Shown piece after piece: positions 1 to 5,050 of a stretch of 5,050 nt of DNA (the first letter of the stretch is position 1; each line of letters starts with the position of its first letter). The DNA lies in the NCBI GenBank assembly GCA_016287995.1, contig JAEEXW010000248.1:1-5050 (forward strand), read 5' to 3'. This stretch comes from Bacteroidales bacterium. GTDB taxonomy: Bacteria; Bacteroidota; Bacteroidia; Bacteroidales; UBA3824. The notes beneath the pieces are model-generated. The model had not been told where the DNA came from. It saw nothing but the letters and a program-made list of their open reading frames with translations, and did not search any database. The position numbers and the translations under genes were made by a program.

Positions 1-710
1 TAGAAAATTTATCAACAGAGATTTCCAAAACCACATACCCCGGCAGAGGCATTGTTATTGGAAAATCCCAAGACGGCAAATTTGCCGTAACCGCTTATTT
101 TATAATGGGAAGAAGTGAAAATTCCCGTAACAGAATTTTTGTTGAAGACGGCGAGGGTATCCGCACCGAGGCTTTTGATCCCGCAAAACTCAAAGACCCT
201 TCGCTGATAATTTACTCTCCCGTAAGAGTTCTCGGCAACAACACAATCGTTACCAACGGCGACCAAACAGACACAATTTTCGACAAAATGAACGCTCAAA
301 TGACGTTTGAACAGTCGCTTCTTTGTCGGCAATTTGAACCCGACGCACCGAATTGCACACCGAGAATTTCCGGCGTAATGAATATCTGTCAAGGCAAATT
401 TTCTTTCTACATGTCGATTTTAAAATCTGACGAAAAACGCGAAGAATCCAACTGCCGTTACACTTTCCATTACGACAATCCGATAGCCGGCGAAGGTCGT
501 TTTATTCACACTTACATGAGCGACGGTAATCCGCTTCCGAGTTTTGAAGGCGAGCCGCAACGTATTGAAATCAAAGGCGATATCAACGAGTTTACAAACT
601 CCGTTTGGAACGCTCTCAACCCCGAAAACAAAGTGTCGCTATTTACCCGTTTCATAGAAATCGAGACGGGAAAATTCTGTTCTAAAATCATCAATAAAAA
701 CGTAAAATAA
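1..710 (+). CDS. IMP cyclohydrolase, PurO-type (5' end cut by window edge)
   Basis: Predicted to close the purine ring of FAICAR to give IMP, the last step of de novo purine synthesis, in the cytoplasm. The reading frame is open from the left edge (first whole codon at base 3) and gives 235 residues before TAA at 708-710. The family is about this long, so only a few N-terminal residues are missing. Visible family signatures, numbered from base 3, are YPGRGIVIG (12-20), the MGRSENSRNR block (35-44), the VRVLGNNTIVTNGDQTDTI region near residues 75-95, and TPRISGVMN. They line up with archaeal PurO, an NTN-hydrolase-like fold unrelated to the N-terminal domain of PurH. The ATG at 105 lies inside the conserved GR...G/SRNR region, has no ribosome-binding site, and is not the start. 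The gene overlaps the next one by one base, so the two are probably one operon. The assignment rests on remembered family patterns; activity is inferred from homology and the neighbour. Confidence 0.92.
   Translation, partial: ENLSTEISKTTYPGRGIVIGKSQDGKFAVTAYFIMGRSENSRNRIFVEDGEGIRTEAFDPAKLKDPSLIIYSPVRVLGNNTIVTNGDQTDTIFDKMNAQMTFEQSLLCRQFEPDAPNCTPRISGVMNICQGKFSFYMSILKSDEKREESNCRYTFHYDNPIAGEGRFIHTYMSDGNPLPSFEGEPQRIEIKGDINEFTNSVWNALNPENKVSLFTRFIEIETGKFCSKIINKNVK
74..87. repeat. Palindromic 14-mer, copy 1 (inside cyclohydrolase gene)
   Basis: CGGCAAATTTGCCG, extended to a perfect 16-base palindrome at 73-88, falls in the codons for Asp-Gly-Lys-Phe-Ala-Val of the cyclohydrolase. The same 14 bases form the stem of the intergenic terminator. 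No T-run follows here, so it should not terminate transcription, though the RNA could fold. Confidence 0.8.
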
Positions 711-712
711 TG
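708..712 (+). promoter_or_regulatory. TAATG stop/start overlap (translational coupling)
   Basis: The TAA stop of the cyclohydrolase gene (708-710) shares its last A with the ATG of the formyltransferase gene (710-712). The preceding 20 bases are A-rich with no GGAGG-like element. A ribosome finishing the first gene could restart on the second, keeping the two successive enzymes in balance. Coupling is inferred from spacing alone. Confidence 0.7.
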
Positions 713-1888
713 AAAGAATATCAATTGAAATACGGTTGCAATCCCAACCAAAAACCGGCGCGTATTTTTATGGAAAACGGCGAACTTCCCGTTGAAGTGC
801 TTAACGGCAGAGCCGGTTACATAAATTTTCTTGACGCTTTCAACGGCTGGCAACTTGTCAGCGAACTAAAAAAAGCAACGGGCTTGCCTGCTGCAACATC
901 GTTCAAACATGTTTCGCCGGCGGGTGCTGCGGTAGGAAAGCCGCTCAGCAAGGTTGAAAAACAAATTTATTGGGTTCAAGATTTGGACATCGAATTTACG
1001 CCGCTTGCAAACGCTTATATTAGAGCACGCGGTGCTGACAGAATGTCGTCTTTCGGCGATTTTATTTCGCTTTCTGATATTTGCGACAAGAGTACGGCAC
1101 TTGTTATCAAAAGAGAAGTTTCGGACGGCGTTATCGCTCCGGGCTACACTGACGAAGCGTTAGAAATCTTAAAACAAAAGAAAAACGGTAATTATTGCAT
1201 TATCAAAATCGACGAAAACTACCGTCCCGAACCTATTGAACGGAAACAAGTTTTCGGAATCACTTTTGAACAAGGCAGAAACGAACTTACAATTACGGAC
1301 GACTTTTTTAACAATATCGTTACCGAAAACAAAACACTTACCGAGGATGCAAAAATAGATTTGACTGTTGCAATGATAACTTTGAAATATACACAGTCGA
1401 ACTCGGTTTGTTACGTTAAAAATGGTCAGGCGATAGGTATCGGTGCAGGTCAACAGTCAAGAATCCACTGCACAAGATTAGCGGGTCAGAAGGCTGATAA
1501 CTGGTGGCTCAGACAGTCGCCCGAAGTTCTTGGTTTACAGTTTGTTGACGGTATCAAACGTCCAGACCGCGACAATACAATCGACATTTACATTTCTGAG
1601 GATTACGATGATGTTTTATCAGAAGGTCAATGGCAAAAATTGTTTAAAGTAAAGCCGGAGGTTTTCACACGCGAGAAAAAACGCGCTTGGCTTGATAAAA
1701 ACACTGACGTTGCACTCGGCTCAGACGCATTCTTTCCTTTCGGCGACAACGTTGAAAGAGCAAAAAAATCGGGCGTAAAATTTATCGCACAACCCGGCGG
1801 CTCACTCCGCGACGACAACGTTATCGAAACCTGCAACAAATACGATATCGTAATGAGTTTCACTGGAATAAGGCTATTCCATCACTAA
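710..1888 (+). CDS. Stand-alone AICAR formyltransferase (phosphoribosylaminoimidazolecarboxamide formyltransferase)
   Basis: Transfers the formyl group of 10-formyltetrahydrofolate to AICAR, making FAICAR, the substrate of the cyclohydrolase encoded just upstream. The 392-residue protein is the AICARFT domain alone; the N-terminal MGS-like cyclohydrolase domain of fused PurH is absent. Visible motifs: KYGCNPNQKPA (7-17), VLNGRAGYIN (30-39), SFKHVSPAGAAVG (64-76), ARGADRMSSFGDF (106-118), VSDGVIAPGY (137-146), KKNGNYC (157-163), YTQSNSVCY (227-235), IGIGAGQQSRIHCTRLAG (242-259), SDAFFPFGDNV (338-348) and a C-terminal RLFHH. Lys66-His67, Asn231 and Asp346 match the catalytic and folate-site residues Lys266, His267, Asn431 and Asp546 of human ATIC as I recall them. 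The start is the ATG at 710-712 in TAATG, because the YGCNPNQ motif follows seven residues later. No Shine-Dalgarno sequence precedes it, so translation probably depends on the upstream gene. The family is certain; a purH symbol is withheld because only half of PurH is present. Confidence 0.97.
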   Translation: MKEYQLKYGCNPNQKPARIFMENGELPVEVLNGRAGYINFLDAFNGWQLVSELKKATGLPAATSFKHVSPAGAAVGKPLSKVEKQIYWVQDLDIEFTPLANAYIRARGADRMSSFGDFISLSDICDKSTALVIKREVSDGVIAPGYTDEALEILKQKKNGNYCIIKIDENYRPEPIERKQVFGITFEQGRNELTITDDFFNNIVTENKTLTEDAKIDLTVAMITLKYTQSNSVCYVKNGQAIGIGAGQQSRIHCTRLAGQKADNWWLRQSPEVLGLQFVDGIKRPDRDNTIDIYISEDYDDVLSEGQWQKLFKVKPEVFTREKKRAWLDKNTDVALGSDAFFPFGDNVERAKKSGVKFIAQPGGSLRDDNVIETCNKYDIVMSFTGIRLFHH

Positions 1889-1900
1889 AATACAAACAAT

Positions 1901-1931
1901 AAAAAAACCGGCAAATTTGCCGGTTTTTTTT
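1901..1931. terminator. Bidirectional intrinsic terminator between convergent genes
   Basis: A perfect GC-bearing palindrome at 1908-1923 (CCGGCAAATTTGCCGG) is flanked by seven A at 1901-1907 and eight T at 1924-1931, so bases 1901-1930 are fully self-complementary. Read rightward, a hairpin is followed by a T-run 20 bases after the formyltransferase stop. Read leftward, the A-run becomes the T-run for secA, and the palindrome begins six bases beyond the secA stop. The four central bases (AATT) would form the loop. It fills most of the 48-base gap between the genes and should serve both transcripts. Confidence 0.93.
1909..1922. repeat. Palindromic 14-mer, copy 2 (terminator stem)
   Basis: This copy is identical to bases 74-87. 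Here the flanking bases are C and G instead of A and T, so it extends to CCGGCAAATTTGCCGG, and it is bounded by A and T runs that make it a terminator. Confidence 0.8.
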
Positions 1932-1936
1932 ATTAT

Positions 1937-4900
1937 CTATTCTTCTAAGTCTTTGCCGTGGCAGTTTTTATATTTTTTACCGCTGCCGCAAGGACAAGGG
2001 TCGTTTCTGCCGATTTTCTTTTCACCTCTTACTATTGGTTGCGTTTTCGGCTGTTCAGGCTGTTGTTGGGGTTGAGGCTGAGGTTTCGGCTCGTCAGTTA
2101 TCTTCTGAGCCTCTTCCTGAGTGGCTTTCATACGCTCTTGTTCGCGTTTTTGAGCCATCGCCTGTGCTTGTGCCTGTGCTAACGCCGCTGCCTGAGCACG
2201 TGCTACTTCTTCGGGGTCGCGCACGGGAATCTGACCGCGCATTATCGTTGAAATTATCGTCTTGTTATTTTGGTCTAACATCTTATCAAACATCTCGTTA
2301 GACTCAATTTTGAAAATTACGAGCGGGTCTTTTTGTGCGTATGTTACAGTCTGAACGGCTTGTTTCAAATCGTCCAAATCCCTTAAATGCGCTTTCCAAT
2401 TTTCGTCGATTGTTATCAACATAATGATTTTCTCAAACGACTTGGTAATTTCGCGACACTCGGTCTCGTATGCTTTTTTCAAGTTGACACGGATTTGGAA
2501 AATTCTACGACCGTCAGTAATAGGAATAACAATGTATTCGTATCTGTCGCCGAATTTCTCGTAAACTTCTTTAATCTGCGGCATAGCCATATCGCGAATA
2601 AGTTTCATCTTTTGCGCCAAATGGTTGAAAGCAGTTTCAAAAAGTTGGTCGGCTATTTTTTCATTAGAAAGTTTCAAGAAATCGTCCTCGCTGACAGGGT
2701 TTTGAATTCCGAGACTCTTAGAGACTTCAAGCGAGAATACTGCGTAATCACCTTCGTTATGATATTGATTAGCAAGATTGTCGCAAGTATCGTTCAACAT
2801 ATTGGTAAGTTCGATATCAAGACCTTCGCCAAAAAGTGCGTTTCTGCGTTGACGGTAAATCACCTCGCGCTGTTTGTTCATAACGTCATCATATTCCAAA
2901 AGACGTTTACGAATACCAAAGTTGTTTTCTTCAACTTTTTTCTGCGCTCTTTCGATTGATTTCGTAACGATTTTGTGTTGAATTACTTCGCCTTCTTCCA
3001 AGCCCATTCTGTCCATAAGGGCAGCAATTCTTTCCGAACCGAAAAGCCTCATCAAATTGTCTTCCAAAGAAACAAAAAACTGCGAACTTCCGGGGTCTCC
3101 CTGACGTCCGGCACGTCCACGCAACTGACGGTCAACACGTCTTGATTCGTGTCTTTCTGTACCGATGATTGCAAGTCCGCCTTTGGCTTTTACCTCGTCA
3201 GAAAGTTTGATGTCTGTACCACGACCAGCCATGTTAGTTGCAATCGTAATCGTTCCGCTCTGACCCGCAACGGCTACAATGTCAGCCTCCCTTGCATGCT
3301 GTTTTGCGTTCAAGACATTGTGATTCAACTTTCTGAGCGTTAACATTTTGCTCAACAACTCTGAAACCTCAACCGATGTTGTACCCACAAGTACAGGTCT
3401 GCCTTCGTTGTGAAGACGTTCAACTTCTTGAATAACAGCATTATATTTCTCACGTTTGGTCTTGTAAACCAAATCGTTTTCATCTTTTCTGATAACAGGT
3501 TTGTTGGTCGGGATAACACAAACGTCAAGTTTGTAAATCTCCCAAAACTCGCCTGCCTCCGTTTCCGCAGTACCGGTCATACCAGCGATTTTTTCGTACA
3601 TACGGAAATAATTTTGAAGCGTTATCGTTGCAAAAGTTTGAGTTGCAGCCTCCACTTTAACGTTTTCCTTTGCCTCAATTGCCTGATGAAGTCCGTCGGA
3701 ATAGCGTCTGCCTTCCATAATACGACCTGTCTGCTCGTCCACGATTTTTACTTTGTTGTCAATGACCACGTATTCTTGGTCTTTTTCAAACATCGTGTAG
3801 GCTTTAAGCAACTGATTGATAGTGTGAATACGCTCCGATTTTACCGCAAATTCCGACATAAGTTTGTCTTTCTTTGCAACTTTTTCTTCGTCCGAAAGGT
3901 CGGAATGTTCAATTTCTGCAACCTCGCTGCCGACATCAGGCATAACGAAAAACTGCGGGTCGTCAGAATTGCCGGTGATAAGGTCGATACCTTTTTCGGT
4001 CAAATCCACCGAATTTTGTTTTTCTTCGATAACAAAATAAAGTTCGTCGGTGATTTCAGGCATACGCTTGTTGTTTTCAGCCATGTATTCGCCTTCGGTA
4101 GCATTCAAAAGTACTTTGTTGCCTTCTTCGCTGAGAAACTTAATAAGCGCATTATTTTTCGGAAGACCTTTCCAAGCCTTCAACAATTTAACACCGCCCT
4201 GCGTTTTGTCGCCTTTTTTAATAAGTGCTTTTGCCTCGTTCAAGAGTTTGTTGACGAGTTGTTTTTGATGTTCTACAAGTTGAACAACTTTCGGTTTCAG
4301 GTCCATAAAAAGTTGCATATCGTTGCCCGCTCTTGCTACGGGACCGCTGATAATAAGCGGTGTACGAGCATCGTCGATTAAGACCGAGTCAACCTCGTCG
4401 ACAATTGCAAAAACGTGTTTTCTCTGAACCAACTCTTCGGGAGTAGAACACATATTGTCCCTCAAATAGTCAAAACCGAACTCGTTGTTAGTACCGAAAG
4501 TAATGTCCGAATAATATGCTCTGCGGCGTTCGGGCGAATTCGGCTGATGCTTGTCTATACAATCAACGCTAAGACCATGAAACATATACAACATTCCCAT
4601 CCACTCGGAGTCACGTTTTGCAAGGTAATCGTTGACGGTTACCACGTGTACTCCCCTACCAGTCAATGCGTTAAGAAAAACAGGAAGCGTTGCCACGAGG
4701 GTTTTACCTTCACCGGTTGCCATCTCCGCAATTTTGCCCTCGTGAAGCGCAATACCGCCGATTATCTGAACATCGTAATGAACCATGTTCCATGTCAAAA
4801 GGTTGCCGCCGGCTCTCCATGTGCGGTTGTAATATGCTTTGTCGTTGTCGATTCTGATATTATCGTATTTGATAGCGAGTTCGCGGTCAAACAGCGTTGC

Positions 4901-5050
4901 CGTTACCTCTACCTCTTCGTTTTCTTTGAAACGTCTTGCGGTATCTTTTATGATTGCAAACGCCTGAGGCAAAATTTCATCGAGTTTTTCACGAAGAATA
5001 GCCTGAATTTGCTTTTCTGCCGCCTCTATATTGTCGTAAAGTGTTTCCTG
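1937..5050 (-). CDS. secA: Preprotein translocase ATPase SecA, long Bacteroidota type (N-terminus cut by window edge)
   Basis: SecA is the cytoplasmic and membrane-associated ATPase that drives unfolded preproteins through the SecYEG channel. The frame is open from the right edge: 1,037 codons are visible, ending at TAG (1937-1939). Numbering from the edge, the helix leading to [11 protein letters not shown] comes first, then an extra segment at about 46-88, Walker A GEGKT (113-117), and [19 protein letters not shown] (218-236). An enlarged preprotein cross-linking domain occupies about 237-424. NBD2 follows, with GTTSVEVSE (556-564), [11 protein letters not shown] (606-616) and [10 protein letters not shown] (642-651). 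Helical scaffold/wing parts include YDDVMNKQR (720-728) and IDENWKAHL (881-889). An Ala/Gln/Pro-rich linker (947-1006) precedes the zinc motif [13 protein letters not shown] (Cys1019, Cys1021, Cys1030, His1031), which in E. coli binds SecB and lipid. A TTG at 4970-4972 could be mistaken for the start, but SecA-like sequence continues upstream of it. Bacteroidota homologues are near 1,100 residues, so roughly 60-90 residues lie outside. All ATPase motifs are intact. Confidence 0.99.
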   Translation of the reverse strand, partial: QETLYDNIEAAEKQIQAILREKLDEILPQAFAIIKDTARRFKENEEVEVTATLFDRELAIKYDNIRIDNDKAYYNRTWRAGGNLLTWNMVHYDVQIIGGIALHEGKIAEMATGEGKTLVATLPVFLNALTGRGVHVVTVNDYLAKRDSEWMGMLYMFHGLSVDCIDKHQPNSPERRRAYYSDITFGTNNEFGFDYLRDNMCSTPEELVQRKHVFAIVDEVDSVLIDDARTPLIISGPVARAGNDMQLFMDLKPKVVQLVEHQKQLVNKLLNEAKALIKKGDKTQGGVKLLKAWKGLPKNNALIKFLSEEGNKVLLNATEGEYMAENNKRMPEITDELYFVIEEKQNSVDLTEKGIDLITGNSDDPQFFVMPDVGSEVAEIEHSDLSDEEKVAKKDKLMSEFAVKSERIHTINQLLKAYTMFEKDQEYVVIDNKVKIVDEQTGRIMEGRRYSDGLHQAIEAKENVKVEAATQTFATITLQNYFRMYEKIAGMTGTAETEAGEFWEIYKLDVCVIPTNKPVIRKDENDLVYKTKREKYNAVIQEVERLHNEGRPVLVGTTSVEVSELLSKMLTLRKLNHNVLNAKQHAREADIVAVAGQSGTITIATNMAGRGTDIKLSDEVKAKGGLAIIGTERHESRRVDRQLRGRAGRQGDPGSSQFFVSLEDNLMRLFGSERIAALMDRMGLEEGEVIQHKIVTKSIERAQKKVEENNFGIRKRLLEYDDVMNKQREVIYRQRRNALFGEGLDIELTNMLNDTCDNLANQYHNEGDYAVFSLEVSKSLGIQNPVSEDDFLKLSNEKIADQLFETAFNHLAQKMKLIRDMAMPQIKEVYEKFGDRYEYIVIPITDGRRIFQIRVNLKKAYETECREITKSFEKIIMLITIDENWKAHLRDLDDLKQAVQTVTYAQKDPLVIFKIESNEMFDKMLDQNNKTIISTIMRGQIPVRDPEEVARAQAAALAQAQAQAMAQKREQERMKATQEEAQKITDEPKPQPQPQQQPEQPKTQPIVRGEKKIGRNDPCPCGSGKKYKNCHGKDLEE
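2033..2212 (-). other. Low-complexity Ala-Gln / Pro-Gln linker of SecA
   Basis: This is the segment of secA encoding the C-terminal linker between the helical scaffold and the zinc motif. It begins with an alternating Ala-Gln tract ([16 protein letters not shown], bases 2150-2197), passes through a charged Lys/Arg/Glu stretch, and ends in a Pro-Gln-rich run ([12 protein letters not shown]). The DNA of the Ala-Gln part is a loose repeat of a TGTGCC/TGTGCT unit, as read on the + strand. The linker is known to vary in SecA and is probably disordered; the Ala-Gln start may extend the preceding helix. Confidence 0.85.

Noticed and set aside
73..88. Possible internal terminator or attenuator in the cyclohydrolase gene
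   Set aside because: The palindrome has no following T-run and sits inside conserved codons, so on its own it does not support termination. It is kept only as a repeat.
12..853. Two - strand open frames (about 126 and 113 codons) opposite the purine genes
   Set aside because: Both are antisense to conserved cyclohydrolase and formyltransferase motifs, with no recognisable product or start signal.
1169..1863. Short - strand open frames inside the formyltransferase gene
   Set aside because: They overlap conserved AICARFT coding sequence on the other strand and encode nothing recognisable.
1958..2301. Two overlapping + strand open frames with Leu/Phe/Arg-rich products, opposite the secA 3' end
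   Set aside because: They are complements of the Ala/Gln/Pro-rich linker and zinc tail. The apparent hydrophobic sequence comes from the repeat, not a membrane protein.
2387..2959. 190-codon open frame on the + strand, opposite secA
   Set aside because: It is antisense to the SecA helical scaffold region, rich in Phe and Val, with no family resemblance. It is a by-product of secA codon use.
3410..4381. 323-codon open frame on the + strand, opposite secA
   Set aside because: It lies wholly antisense to well-conserved SecA coding sequence. Its product is an improbable Phe/Val/Asn-rich sequence with no recognisable domain, as expected from the complement of Lys/Glu-rich codons.

Overview
The window is a stretch of bacterial chromosome with two rightward purine-biosynthesis genes converging on a leftward secA. 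By eye it is moderately AT-rich. The best taxonomic signal is SecA. It has the long form typical of Bacteroidota (and the wider FCB group), with an extra segment before the first ATPase motif, an enlarged preprotein cross-linking domain, and wording such as [19 protein letters not shown] and [10 protein letters not shown]. The lack of a Shine-Dalgarno sequence before the internal start at 710 also fits Bacteroidota. I infer an uncultured or anaerobic Bacteroidota-like organism and cannot name a genus.

Layout: (1) bases 1-710, + strand, a PurO-type IMP cyclohydrolase missing only its extreme N-terminus at the window edge; (2) bases 710-1888, + strand, a complete stand-alone AICAR formyltransferase, overlapping the first gene by one base (TAATG); (3) bases 1889-1936, a short intergenic gap filled by a perfect A-tract/hairpin/T-tract palindrome that can terminate transcription in both directions; (4) bases 1937-5050, - strand, secA, complete at its C-terminus and running off the right edge at its N-terminus. 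No intergenic stretch exceeds 50 bases. I see no RNA gene, mobile element or CRISPR array.

The two purine genes together catalyse the last two steps of de novo IMP synthesis: AICAR is formylated to FAICAR, which is then cyclised to IMP. In most bacteria, including most Bacteroidota as I recall them, one fused PurH protein does both. Here the cyclohydrolase is the unrelated archaeal-type (PurO) fold, and the formyltransferase resembles the C-terminal domain of the animal ATIC enzyme. That split arrangement is the most interesting point in the window, but it is a known type of arrangement, not a new system. SecA is the ATPase motor of Sec secretion and has no evident functional link to the purine pair beyond sharing the terminator.
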